Source: Dyadobacter sp. CY356 (GTDB taxonomy: Bacteria > Bacteroidota > Bacteroidia > Cytophagales > Spirosomataceae). From it: DNA of 64,000 bases. Of this stretch, positions 17,182-26,338 are shown piece after piece. Location of the stretch: assembly GCF_021440195.1 (NCBI RefSeq), contig NZ_JAJTSZ010000012.1:1-64000 (forward strand). The letters are read 5' to 3'. A model generated the notes under the pieces. That model was not told the origin of the DNA. It was given only the letters and a program-made list of their open reading frames with translations, and did not search any database. Numbering within the stretch: position 1 is the stretch's first letter; each line of letters starts with the position of its first letter. A program made the translations under genes and the position numbers.

Positions 17182-18723
17182 ATGCTTGCAAAAACTTTCG
17201 GAAGTGCGGTTTATGGCGTCAATGCCAAAATGATTACCATTGAAGTGCAGGTTGGACAAGGAATGCATTTTCATATTGTCGGGCTTGCAGACAGTGCGGT
17301 CAAAGAAAGTGAGCATCGGGTTGAAGCTTCTTTAAAATACTGCAATTATAAAATGCCAAGGCAAAAAGTAATTGTCAACATGGCACCTGCCGACATTCGA
17401 AAGGAAGGCTCTGCCTACGATCTTCCCATCGCACTTTGTATTTTACAATCTTCCGAACAGATTTCTTCGGTTCACAACCTGGAAGATTATGTCATCATGG
17501 GCGAATTATCTCTTGATGGAAAGTTGCGGCCTATAAAAGGGGTATTACCGATAGCGATAGAGGTTAGAAAACAAGGTTTCAAAGGATTTGTTTTACCGGC
17601 TGAAAATGCACGGGAAGCAGCAATTGTTAATAATATTGACGTGATTCCGGTTGAAACACTAGAAGATGCGATCGCATTTTTCGAAGGCAAAAGTTCGATT
17701 GAGCCGCTTTTTGTTGATACCCGGGATCTTTTCTTCACTACACAAAATGAATATGATGCAGACTTTGAACATGTTCAGGGTCAGGAAAATATAAAACGCG
17801 CTTTGGAAATTGCAGCGGCTGGCGGGCATAATGCTATTATGATCGGGCCTCCGGGTGCAGGAAAAACCATGCTGGCCAAGCGTATTCCAAGCATACTTCC
17901 TCCGCTTAGCTTACCCGAAGCACTCGAAACAACAAAAATTCATTCCGTGGCTGGCAAGTTAGGAACGCACATGGGGCTGGTTTCCCGCCGGCCATATCGT
18001 GCACCGCATCACAGTATCAGCGATGCAGCTTTGGTAGGAGGTGGCAGTTTTCCTCAGCCGGGAGAAATTTCACTGGCGCATAATGGAATTCTTTTTTTAG
18101 ATGAACTGCCTGAATTTAAAAGAACGGTACTGGAAGTAATGCGGCAGCCTTTGGAAGAAAGAAAAGTAAGCATTTCAAGGGCAAAAATGACGGTAGAATT
18201 CCCGGCAAACTTTATGCTGATCGCCAGTATGAATCCTTGTCCGTGCGGTTATTATAATCATCCTGATAAAGAATGCGTTTGTGGGCCAGGTGTAGTTCAA
18301 AAATATTTAAACAAAATCAGTGGACCACTATTAGACCGGATTGATCTGCACGTAGAAGTAACGCCTGTGACTTTCGACCAGATCGCTTCGACACGTAAAT
18401 CTGAAAGCAGCGCACAAATCCGGGAGCGGGTTATCAAAGCGCGGGAAAGACAAACAGAACGCTTTAAGGATAACAAAGAGATTTATTCAAACGCGATGAT
18501 GCCTCCGGAAATGGTAAAGAAAATCTGTACGATTGAAACCGCCGGAACTGCACTTTTACGCACCGCCATGGACAGGCTCGGATTGTCCGCACGGGCTTAT
18601 GACAGGATCCTTAAAGTATCGCGCACAATTGCAGATTTGGCTGGAAGTGATGATATCCGGGTAGAACATCTGGCTGAGGCCATTCAGTACCGGAGTCTGG
18701 ATCGGGAGAATTGGGCTGGGTGA
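17182..18723 (+). CDS. comM: ComM/YifB-family AAA+ ATPase (Mg-chelatase-like)
   Basis: This 513-residue protein has an N-terminal Lon-protease-like (ChlI) domain, then an AAA+ module with Walker A GPPGAGKT at 222-229 and Walker B FLDELPEF. It also has the PCPCGYY zinc-like segment and a C-terminal Mg-chelatase domain. In Vibrio, ComM is a helicase that extends the heteroduplex during natural transformation. Elsewhere its role is less clear. ATG 17182 is chosen because MLAKTFGSAVYG is the standard family N-terminus. comF lies elsewhere in this window at 53853. Confidence 0.92.
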   Translation: MLAKTFGSAVYGVNAKMITIEVQVGQGMHFHIVGLADSAVKESEHRVEASLKYCNYKMPRQKVIVNMAPADIRKEGSAYDLPIALCILQSSEQISSVHNLEDYVIMGELSLDGKLRPIKGVLPIAIEVRKQGFKGFVLPAENAREAAIVNNIDVIPVETLEDAIAFFEGKSSIEPLFVDTRDLFFTTQNEYDADFEHVQGQENIKRALEIAAAGGHNAIMIGPPGAGKTMLAKRIPSILPPLSLPEALETTKIHSVAGKLGTHMGLVSRRPYRAPHHSISDAALVGGGSFPQPGEISLAHNGILFLDELPEFKRTVLEVMRQPLEERKVSISRAKMTVEFPANFMLIASMNPCPCGYYNHPDKECVCGPGVVQKYLNKISGPLLDRIDLHVEVTPVTFDQIASTRKSESSAQIRERVIKARERQTERFKDNKEIYSNAMMPPEMVKKICTIETAGTALLRTAMDRLGLSARAYDRILKVSRTIADLAGSDDIRVEHLAEAIQYRSLDRENWAG

Positions 18724-18774
18724 TAAGTTGTTAAATCTTCATAACAGTGGTGTTTAATAGATATCTAATTCATT

Positions 18775-19422
18775 ATGAATAACGCCATTCTTACCAGGAT
18801 AATGAATCAACCTGATGCACACCTTTTGCTTCAAAAAGTTGAGGCTATACTTCATGAAGAAGAAGAGAGACGACAATTATTTTACAAAGAAATTAAAGAA
18901 GGTGAGAAAATAGAATTCATCAATGGAGAAATTGTTGTTCATTCTCCTGTCACTAAAAGACAAAATGTAGCAAGCGGTCTTCTTTATAGACTATTAAGTA
19001 TTTATTCAGGCAAGAATAATCTTGGTTTTGTCGGTATTGAAAAAATAATGATAACACTCACCAGAAATGATTACGAACCGGATATCTGTTTTTTCAAAAG
19101 AGAAAAGTCGTCAGGTTTTACCGAAAACCAAACACTTTTTCCAGCTCCTGATCTCGTTATAGAAATCCTGTCAGACTCAACGGAAGTACGAGACCGGGGT
19201 GTAAAATTTAAAGATTATCAATCCCACAAAATCGAGGAGTATTGGATTATTGACCCTGAAAATCAGACATTGGAACAATATCATCTCAAAGAAAATAGCT
19301 ACGATCTTATTCTAAAATCCTCACAGGGAAATTTTGCAAGTTTTGTAATTGAAGGCTTCCAAATTCCGATTTTGTCGATTTTTGATGAGGCTGAGAATTT
19401 GAGGACGGTTCTGGGTTTTTAG
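18775..19422 (+). CDS. Uma2-family putative endonuclease
   Basis: This 215-residue protein is full length for the Uma2 family. The core reads FINGEIVVHSPV, then NDYEPDICFFKRE, LVIEILSDSTEVRDRGVKFKDY (split by the catalytic Asp/Glu/Lys pattern) and EEYWIIDPENQTLEQY. The predicted nuclease fold is well supported but its biological target is not. It is AT-richer than comM upstream and opens a short accessory-looking stretch that runs to about 21300. Confidence 0.82.
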   Translation: MNNAILTRIMNQPDAHLLLQKVEAILHEEEERRQLFYKEIKEGEKIEFINGEIVVHSPVTKRQNVASGLLYRLLSIYSGKNNLGFVGIEKIMITLTRNDYEPDICFFKREKSSGFTENQTLFPAPDLVIEILSDSTEVRDRGVKFKDYQSHKIEEYWIIDPENQTLEQYHLKENSYDLILKSSQGNFASFVIEGFQIPILSIFDEAENLRTVLGF

Positions 19423-19482
19423 CATTGCAGAATATGAGATCTATGTTCTGTTTCAAAATATTGACAAGTACGGGTATACTCA

Positions 19483-19854
19483 CTAACCTTTTATGTCAAC
19501 ATATTTATGAAACATAAAGCCAAAGGATGCACTTAGTATACAATACCATATAACAACTGGAATAGATTCAGGAATAGTTAATACAACCAGAACAGGTACA
19601 AGTGCACTTACAATAATTGACCTTGTTATTGATTTTGGAAAAGTGAAGGAGATACAAATGTTAATAATTATCCAGGAGAAGTAAGCAACTATCCAGTACC
19701 AGAAAGCGAAGAATAAACGAATTTCAATCGTTTCAAAAATTGAATTTAAGGTTAAAACGACTGACCCATGATCTCTATTCAAGTATATGGGTATCCAGGA
19801 TCCTGTGATATCCAGAAGAATAAAAAGTATTGATAAAAGAATAAGATTCCGCAT
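19483..19854 (-). CDS. Small integral membrane protein of unknown function
   Basis: This 123-residue, strongly hydrophobic protein has three or four predicted membrane helices (about residues 3-22, 45-72, 77-97 and 98-115). A GSWIPIYLNRDHGS loop follows the first helix. No family is recognised. Its AT-rich composition matches the neighbouring DUF6438 gene, which ends 78 bp upstream on the same strand. Confidence 0.55.
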   Translation of the reverse strand: MRNLILLSILFILLDITGSWIPIYLNRDHGSVVLTLNSIFETIEIRLFFAFWYWIVAYFSWIIINICISFTFPKSITRSIIVSALVPVLVVLTIPESIPVVIWYCILSASFGFMFHKYVDIKG

Positions 19855-19932
19855 ATTATTCGATTTAAAGATAGATAGTAAGTCGTTTCTAAGCGTATTG
19901 TATCAAGTTGTCACTAATGAATGAGATAATAT

Positions 19933-21068
19933 TTATTTCTCATAATCCTCCTTAGCGGAAAATCTGACCAATAGGCCATTCCGTTGCAAGAAATTATATC
20001 CAAGATCGACAGTTAAATACTTGCCGTCCTTCAATTTCATCTTATAATAACGACCATCTGTCGTCGTTTTAATCGATCCTTGCTCGCCAAATGCCTGCAA
20101 AGTGTATTTTTCGAAGAAAATCTTATTGACAGGAATTGCTTTTGTAACAGATCCGCCAGATAAAAACCCTCTGATTGAGCGAGTCTGATGAGCTTTTCGT
20201 CTTTTTCAAATGAAAAAATTTTTCGAATATAAAAATTGGTATTATCGGATAAACTTTTAAGTATCAGCTTTTGATCCAGAAAAATTACCGGTAAGTATGC
20301 CCAATACAATTCCGACGGGGACTGACTGCCGTAATCACTAATCGTTTTGTAGATTCTTCCATTTTGAATTAGTGAAATTGTTATTTCATTGTCATCTGTC
20401 CAACTCGCTGCATATTTATCTTTTAACTTGTTCAAATCAGTTTTTCTGAATCTTTTTTCTATCTCATCAAATTCGCTTAAAGTTATGCTGGAAGAAAAAA
20501 CTCCCTCTCTTTGCCTGAATCCTTCATTGTTAAAAATAACTTTCTCATCTCTGGATATGATCACATCATTTATCGGGCAACTCCCAAGGCATCCCGAAGA
20601 AGAAACTATTATTTTATCAAACGGCACTTTGGGAGCCAATTCATAATGGCTTCTTTCATAAATTGCATTTACAGAATCGTTTAAAACAAGCTTTAAAGTC
20701 TTATCATCAAGCTTTAAAATTTGGTAAGACCTCCAAATTTTATATGCCAAATCAAAAATCTCCAGGTGGTTATTTTCAAGACGAAACTTCGTTTTAGTAC
20801 CTAAAAATTGAGTATAATTTCGATTCAATCGATTGAAATAGCCCAGTTTATCTTCACAAATGCCGTCTTTACTAAATACATATCCAGATTTAAATCCGGC
20901 CTTGATGGGTGGAGCTGTTGTTGAATGGATTTTTTCATGATGTAGCAGTTCTTCACTAACAAATGTCCACTCGCCAATAATAAGTTGATTTTGTTTCTGG
21001 TTTTCTGCTGATTTACAAGGTAAAGTCACTACATAAATCGTCCATAATAAATAATTTACCAGTGCCAT
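19933..21068 (-). pseudogene. DUF6438-like protein gene with a -1 frameshift
   Basis: The first frame runs from 21068 to a stop at 20037 (343 residues). It begins with a hydrophobic N-terminus and has a lipocalin-like GEWTFVSEE start. It contains the DUF6438 hallmark SSSGCLGSCPINDVIIS. From about 20165 the continuation is in the -1 frame, where a clean coding stretch (GGSVTKAIPVNKIFFEKYTL ... GYNFLQRNGLLVRF) runs to a stop at 19933-19935. The switch falls on G-GGT-TTT (reverse complement of 20163-20169) with a 5-base T run. Joined, the protein would be about 378 residues. A lost T, a sequencing error or programmed slippage are all possible. Confidence 0.7.
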
Positions 21069-21235
21069 TGTACTCTCACATCAGTTTGTGTTTTTACTAA
21101 TTTCACTTTTTCCACTTAACAAACGCAAACAAATCCCAGGCAAAATAAACAGCCAATAATCGCCCTGAATTTAAAATGCAGAGGAATTGTGTCGCTAGAA
21201 GCATTATATAAGTAGCTTAAATATACGCATTTTTA

Positions 21236-21264
21236 GCATAACCAAAAAAATTATTTGGTTATGC
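21236..21264. repeat. 11 bp inverted repeat between DUF6438 gene and lipoprotein gene
   Basis: GCATAACCAAA at 21236-21246 is perfectly complementary to 21254-21264, with a 7 nt A/T loop. It lies 41 bp past the stop of the reverse-strand lipoprotein gene and about 170 bp upstream of the DUF6438 start. There is no T run after the stem, so it is either a weak terminator or an operator. Confidence 0.55.
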
Positions 21265-21304
21265 CAAAATCAAAATTCCTGAAGAATCAACAGATTAAAA
21301 ATTG

Positions 21305-22090
21305 CTATAATTCATCCACACTAACCCCGCCCAACTCCTGGAAAAGCGTTTGCCAGTAATGCGTTACATGCGGATTATTTTCTTTGGAGGAAGCTGTGGC
21401 CTCGAAAGGAGAAACGATGGTAACCTGAGGCGAACCGATCGCATATTGTTCCAGTTTTTTTACATCTGATTTTGCCTCATCTTCGGCTTGCGCGTCAGAA
21501 ACCGGGGGCTGTTTGTGGAAATCGCGGCGGTCTGCGCCTTTTACGCTTTCTATCATATCGCTGAAATAGTATACGCTTACCTGCGCGCCGCTTTCTCCCG
21601 CCTTGGCAATTACAGGTAAACTTGCCCAGATATCTGTCGACTGATTGGAAGATCCTGTGTTTTGCTGATTAAGTTTTAATAATAATTGTCTCAAATAAAT
21701 ACTTTTTTCCCTTTGCAGTGAAAGTTGAAAAGCTGTTTCAATCGCTTCACGATCTGTTGCGTTTGCGCTTTCATTTACCTCCTTTTCGCTACGAATTGTC
21801 AGTGATAGTGCCCGCGCTTTGGATGTATTTTCATGAATAAAGTAAACTTCAAGTTTATCGCCCTTATTTTTCATGTTATTTTCCATGATATCAGTCAGCG
21901 TCTGACGATACTTTTCATTAACATATGCTTTATTCACATTTACGCTTTGTGTTTTGTCTAAAAATACCAAAGTGTAAATTGGCGTATCCGCGGTTTTTGC
22001 TGTCGTTTTATCTTTTTCGCCTCCGCATGAAGTAAGAAAAAGCGCAATTCCTGAAAGAAGAATATATTTTATTTTAATCGAACGGTGCAT
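21305..22090 (-). CDS. Lipoprotein with von-Willebrand-A-like N-terminal motif
   Basis: This 261-residue protein has a lipobox LTSCGG at about residue 20. The mature protein starts with IYTLVFLDKTQSVN. A hydrophobic strand followed by Asp-x-Thr-x-Ser resembles the MIDAS metal site (DxSxS) of vWA domains, and VSVYYFSDMIES further on would be a second core strand. No specific family is recognised. ATG 22090 is chosen, because the upstream in-frame ATG at 22117 would put extra residues before the signal peptide. It converges on nothing and is flanked by terminators. Confidence 0.6.
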   Translation of the reverse strand: MHRSIKIKYILLSGIALFLTSCGGEKDKTTAKTADTPIYTLVFLDKTQSVNVNKAYVNEKYRQTLTDIMENNMKNKGDKLEVYFIHENTSKARALSLTIRSEKEVNESANATDREAIETAFQLSLQREKSIYLRQLLLKLNQQNTGSSNQSTDIWASLPVIAKAGESGAQVSVYYFSDMIESVKGADRRDFHKQPPVSDAQAEDEAKSDVKKLEQYAIGSPQVTIVSPFEATASSKENNPHVTHYWQTLFQELGGVSVDEL

Positions 22091-22207
22091 AATACAGCTG
22101 ATTAGTGGGGAATTCATGGCATTGGATTTACAGCACGAAACTACTCAGTTCGTCATAACCATACAACGCCAAACGGGACAGACGGTTTAATTATTTTATC
22201 AATACAC

Positions 22208-22246
22208 AAAAATCCCTCCAGAACTGATCGTTCAGGAGGGATTTTT
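22208..22246. terminator. Intrinsic terminator downstream of fabI
   Basis: AAAAATCCCTCC at 22208-22219 pairs perfectly with 22235-22246, and GAAC/GTTC extends the stem inside. On the reverse strand, which carries fabI, the 3' arm is T-rich. Strong terminator geometry. Confidence 0.85.
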
Positions 22247-22277
22247 ACATTTCCATAAAAAACAAACCTTGTCTTTT

Positions 22278-23102
22278 TTAAGCTTTGTTTTGATTCTGAA
22301 TCATTTGAACCAGTTCTTCTGAAATTCCGGTTGATGAATATCCGCCGTCATGGAAAAGATTTTGCATCGTTACCATACGTGTAAGATCAGAGAAAAGAGA
22401 GATTGTATAGTTGGCACAATCGTCTGCCGTAGCATTTCCAAGCGGACTCATTTTTTCTGCAAATTCATAAAATGCATCAAATCCACCGATTCCTGAACCT
22501 GCTGTTGTTTTAGTAGGCGACTGAGAAATTGTATTTACACGTACATTTTTAGCTTTTCCATAACGGTATCCGAAACTGCGGGCAATACTTTCTAACATTG
22601 CTTTTGCTTCCGCCATATCGGTATAGAAAGGATAGGTACGCTGTGCAGCAATGTATGACAAAGCAACCACAGAACCCCATTCGTTAATGGCATCCAGTTT
22701 TTCGGCAACCTGTAAGAATTTGTGCAGAGAAAGTGACGATACGTCAAGACTTTTCAGGTAATAATCATAGTTAAGGTCACCATATGGTTTTCCTTTACGA
22801 ATGTTTGCGCTCATGCCGATCGAGTGCAATACAAAATCAACTTTTCCGCCCAATACGTCCATCGACTGGGTATATAGCTTTTCAATATCTTCAACAGAAG
22901 TGGCATCCGCAGGAATAATTTGCGCATCACAAACTCTGGCCAATTCATTGATTGCGCCCATACGCATAGCGATCGGTGCGTTTGTCAATGTGAATATAGC
23001 TCCCTCTTCTTTTGCTTTCAGCGCAACTTTCCAGGCAATTGAATTTTCGTCCAACGCGCCGGATATTATTCCTCTTTTTCCTTTTAATAAACCGTATGCC
23101 AT
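22278..23102 (-). CDS. fabI: Enoyl-[acyl-carrier-protein] reductase FabI
   Basis: This 274-residue short-chain dehydrogenase reduces enoyl-ACP in the last step of each fatty-acid elongation cycle. The cofactor segment KGKRGIISGALDENSIAW is at the N-terminus. The catalytic Tyr-x6-Lys appears as YTDMAEAK, preceded by LSYIAAQRTYPF, and SQSPTKTTAGSGIGGF follows. Length and motifs are typical of FabI, the triclosan target. It is transcribed alone. Confidence 0.95.
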   Translation of the reverse strand: MAYGLLKGKRGIISGALDENSIAWKVALKAKEEGAIFTLTNAPIAMRMGAINELARVCDAQIIPADATSVEDIEKLYTQSMDVLGGKVDFVLHSIGMSANIRKGKPYGDLNYDYYLKSLDVSSLSLHKFLQVAEKLDAINEWGSVVALSYIAAQRTYPFYTDMAEAKAMLESIARSFGYRYGKAKNVRVNTISQSPTKTTAGSGIGGFDAFYEFAEKMSPLGNATADDCANYTISLFSDLTRMVTMQNLFHDGGYSSTGISEELVQMIQNQNKA

Positions 23103-23221
23103 GATTTCCTTTATTGTTAATTACGAGTTAACGCCCTTTTTGGCCGACAAAGTAACAAAATTTTGATTGCTTAAACCACATTCTTTTATATTCGAAAATA
23201 ACTGGTTATTTGATGACAAGG

Positions 23222-24235
23222 TTATTTCTGAGCGGTTTCTACTGGTTTTAGTCCAAGCTTTTCTTCTAAAAACTGTTCCGTGGCTTTATAAACACCTTCG
23301 ACATCTTTTGAGCGGAGGTAAGATCCAATCACATGGTCGCCACTGTTGGGAAATGCTTTTTCCACTTTCAGATTAGCCGGCGTTCCCAGTTTTGAAAACA
23401 TTTCCAGCATGGCTTTTACCGAAACAACTTTATCCTGCTCTTCTTCATTCTTATAATAATAAGCAAGGAAAACCGGCACCTTCACCTTTTCATAAACTTC
23501 TGGTTTAGCCACCGCATTGATGGTTTCCTGCAATGTGAGCAGGCCATTGGTATGATAACTTTGCAGCCAGAAATTGGCCCTTTCAGGAATGGTATCCGAA
23601 GATTTTCTCCTCTCGCCCATAATGCCGTGCAAAATTTGTTTTCCCCAGGGCCCGGTGATCAATTTTATAGCAGGCGAGGCAACAGCCATACACGGCGAAT
23701 AAAGTACAATCCCTTTCAGATCCGGATTTGTTGAAGCCAGATAAACCGTTAACAGGCCTCCCGCGGAAGTTCCAACAACAATAACACTATCACCAATTGC
23801 TTTTCCAATAGCCAAAGCACGTTTTGCACCAGCAATAAAATTATCCGGCGTAAGGTCGTCAAAAGCATTTGAGTCGCTGATACCGGCATCATGCATCCGG
23901 GCAAGGTATAAGTTGGCACCATAACGTTTGGCCAGATCTCTGTGAATCGGCTCGCCTTCTGCCCAGCTCGCGCCAAAACCATGAATATAAACGATACTAT
24001 ATTTTGTCTTTTCTTTTTTCGAACTATCTGCCCAGACAATACGCGCCTGGTTGTCTCTTTTCATATCCTTCACGGCTGCCTCAGATTTGTTAATTTCCGC
24101 TTCAAGTTCCGGCAGATTTTGCGATACAATCGGAAGCTTAGGGTCTGGTATTGCAGGAGTTACTTTCGGTCCAACGAAATATACAATGGTAAGTACCGCA
24201 AACACGGCGACGATCCACACAATAATTTTTAACAT
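23222..24235 (-). CDS. Membrane-anchored alpha/beta hydrolase
   Basis: This 337-residue protein has an N-terminal hydrophobic anchor (LKIIVWIVAVFAVLTIVYFV). It then has an alpha/beta-hydrolase fold: the YIHGFGASWAEGEP oxyanion strand, the nucleophile elbow VGTSAGG and a late SGDHVIGS that supplies the catalytic His. It is probably an esterase or lipase facing the periplasm. The substrate cannot be named from sequence. Confidence 0.8.
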   Translation of the reverse strand: MLKIIVWIVAVFAVLTIVYFVGPKVTPAIPDPKLPIVSQNLPELEAEINKSEAAVKDMKRDNQARIVWADSSKKEKTKYSIVYIHGFGASWAEGEPIHRDLAKRYGANLYLARMHDAGISDSNAFDDLTPDNFIAGAKRALAIGKAIGDSVIVVGTSAGGLLTVYLASTNPDLKGIVLYSPCMAVASPAIKLITGPWGKQILHGIMGERRKSSDTIPERANFWLQSYHTNGLLTLQETINAVAKPEVYEKVKVPVFLAYYYKNEEEQDKVVSVKAMLEMFSKLGTPANLKVEKAFPNSGDHVIGSYLRSKDVEGVYKATEQFLEEKLGLKPVETAQK

Positions 24236-24388
24236 ATATTATGATTTTTGAAGGTTTCTTTGCTCCGAAAGTTCGTTAGTTTTATGCTGCATTCCAATTG
24301 TAACCATACTGCAACATTTCAATGTGCAAAGCAGTATTTAAGTAGCAAGTGAAAGTAGAATCATTTCTAATCATATAGCCAGGAAAAA

Positions 24389-25081
24389 ATGCCCAACCTC
24401 TTACTCGTTGAAGACGACACCAATTTAGGAGAATTACTTCAGGAATATCTTATCGACAAAGGTTATCCGACAGATCTTGCTACGGATGGACAAAAAGGCT
24501 GGCAATGTTTTGTGGACAACCAGTATGACCTTTGCATTTTTGACGTGATGATGCCGAAAAAGGACGGGTTTTCGTTGGCAAAAGAAGTCAGGATGACAGG
24601 CCGTGATGTCCCGATTATTTTCCTGACGGCTAAATCGATGAAGGAAGACACCATGCAGGGATTTCGGTCGGGTGCGGATGATTATGTAACCAAACCTTTT
24701 GACAGAGAAGAACTTATACTCAGAATTGATGCCATTTTAAGAAGGTATAGAAAACAATCCGACTTGCCGGAAGAAGAAAAGAGTACTGTTTTTCAAATTG
24801 GGAATTACACATTTGACTACAACCACCATCAACTTATTATTGACGAAAAGGGAAGCCGGCTTACCAGCAAAGAGTCGGAGCTACTTAAACTATTTTGTGA
24901 AAATCTAAATCAACCCATCAGCCGCAGTTTTGCTTTAAAGACCATCTGGGGAGACGATTCTTATTTTAATGCCAGAAGTATGGATGTTTATATTACCAAA
25001 CTTCGTAAACATTTTAAAGAGGACGCCTCTATCCAGATTATGAATTTGCATGGGGAAGGTTTTAAATTGATGGTAGGATAG
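24389..25081 (+). CDS. OmpR/PhoB-family response regulator (orphan)
   Basis: This 230-residue protein has a receiver domain with acidic residues Glu8-Asp9-Asp10, the phospho-acceptor Asp52 (FDVMMPKKDG), Thr80 and Lys102. A winged-helix DNA-binding domain follows (about 130-228; SRLTSKESELLKLF and SMDVYITKLRKHF). It should act as a phosphorylation-controlled transcription factor. No histidine kinase gene is adjacent, so its sensor must be elsewhere. Confidence 0.93.
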   Translation: MPNLLLVEDDTNLGELLQEYLIDKGYPTDLATDGQKGWQCFVDNQYDLCIFDVMMPKKDGFSLAKEVRMTGRDVPIIFLTAKSMKEDTMQGFRSGADDYVTKPFDREELILRIDAILRRYRKQSDLPEEEKSTVFQIGNYTFDYNHHQLIIDEKGSRLTSKESELLKLFCENLNQPISRSFALKTIWGDDSYFNARSMDVYITKLRKHFKEDASIQIMNLHGEGFKLMVG

Positions 25082-25106
25082 AAGACATAATAATCACAAA
25101 ATCTAT

Positions 25107-25149
25107 CTCCGTGAAACTCAATTTATTTCTCTGTGGTTCTCTGTGTAAC
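25107..25149. repeat. CTCTGTG-type intergenic repeat
   Basis: The stretch contains TTTCTCTGTGGTTCTCTGTG followed by TAAC. On the other strand this is a CACAGAG-AACCACAGAG series. It is a short degenerate tandem motif that I recognise as recurring in intergenic DNA of several phyla, including Bacteroidota. Function unknown. Confidence 0.5.
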
Positions 25150-25167
25150 AAGTTTATTCATTCATTA

Positions 25168-25195
25168 AGCTGACAGCCGACAGCCGAAAGCTGAT
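25168..25195. repeat. Four tandem heptamers AGCYGAN
   Basis: AGCTGAC, AGCCGAC, AGCCGAA and AGCTGAT follow each other directly, ending 13 bp before hemB. Related heptamers occur near 42127 and 6149 (reverse strand). See findings. Confidence 0.6.
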
Positions 25196-25207
25196 CGCCA
25201 TAATAAA

Positions 25208-26188
25208 ATGATCTATTTAAACCGTCGCCCAAGACGTAACAGAAAATCCTCGGCTATCCGGGATTTGGTACAGGAAACTACACTTTCAGTTTCGGATTTT
25301 ATTTTCCCCATGTTTATTCAGGAAGGCACAAACCAGAAAGTTGAGATCAAATCAATGCCTGGAATTTACCGCTTTTCTCTGGATACGATACTTGAAGAAT
25401 TGAAGGAAGTGACGGATCTTGGAATTCGCGCGATTGACCTTTTCCCGAATTATCATGAGGATAAAAAGGACAAATACGCGTCTGAAAGTTATAAAGAAGA
25501 CACTTTTTATCTGAAAGCCATTACAGCCATTAAGGAAAAATTTCCTGATCTGGTGATCATGACAGACATTGCCATGGATCCATACAGTTCCGACGGGCAC
25601 GACGGGCTGGTTGAAAACGGTGAAATCGTCAACGACTCGACGATTGAAATCCTGGCCAAAATGGGTATTGCACAAGCAAAAGCAGGTGCGGACATTCTGG
25701 GTCCAAGTGATATGATGGATGGCCGGATTGGATATTTACGCGATACCATCGATCGGGAAGGTTTCACGAACGTGAGCATTATGTCTTATTCGGCTAAATA
25801 CGCGAGTGCATTTTATGGTCCGTTCCGCGATGCTCTCGAATCTGCGCCAAAATTTGGTGACAAAAAAACCTACCAGATGAACCCGGCCAATAGCCGTGAA
25901 GCCTTGCTTGAAGCACAGCTTGATTTTGCAGAAGGAGCGGATATGCTGATGGTTAAGCCCGCCTTATCCTATCTGGATATTATCACCAAACTGGATCAGA
26001 ATTTTGATATTCCAATTGCCGCTTACAACGTATCAGGGGAATATGCCATGCTAAAAGCTGCTGCGCAAAATGGCTGGCTGGACGGTGACCGCGCAATGAT
26101 GGAGGTGCTAATGAGTATCCGTCGCGCCGGTGCGAAGTGTATCCTGACTTATTTTGCGAAGGAAGCGGCGGTCATACTAGGATCTTGA
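25208..26188 (+). CDS. hemB: Porphobilinogen synthase HemB, magnesium type
   Basis: This 326-residue enzyme condenses two 5-aminolevulinate molecules to porphobilinogen in tetrapyrrole biosynthesis. The two active-site lysines are Lys197 (SYSAKYAS) and Lys250 (MVKPALSY). In place of the zinc-binding triple-Cys motif it has the Asp-rich TDIAMDPYSSDGHDG at 119-133. This marks the Mg-dependent class. No other hem gene is adjacent. Confidence 0.96.
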   Translation: MIYLNRRPRRNRKSSAIRDLVQETTLSVSDFIFPMFIQEGTNQKVEIKSMPGIYRFSLDTILEELKEVTDLGIRAIDLFPNYHEDKKDKYASESYKEDTFYLKAITAIKEKFPDLVIMTDIAMDPYSSDGHDGLVENGEIVNDSTIEILAKMGIAQAKAGADILGPSDMMDGRIGYLRDTIDREGFTNVSIMSYSAKYASAFYGPFRDALESAPKFGDKKTYQMNPANSREALLEAQLDFAEGADMLMVKPALSYLDIITKLDQNFDIPIAAYNVSGEYAMLKAAAQNGWLDGDRAMMEVLMSIRRAGAKCILTYFAKEAAVILGS

Positions 26189-26338
26189 TTTTAGGATTTT
26201 TTGATTTTATGGATTGAAATTTCGTATTATTTGATAGTCTTTTATCTGAATTCAATTACTTGTAAATGATTGTTACGTCTTATAAATGTAGCCTTACTAA
26301 TGCTTTAAGGTGTATTTATGAGATTTAATATTTGTTTA

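Noticed and set aside
18775..22090. Genomic island or prophage
   Set aside because: AT-rich and with accessory-type genes, but no integrase, att-like repeats, tRNA or phage gene is visible.
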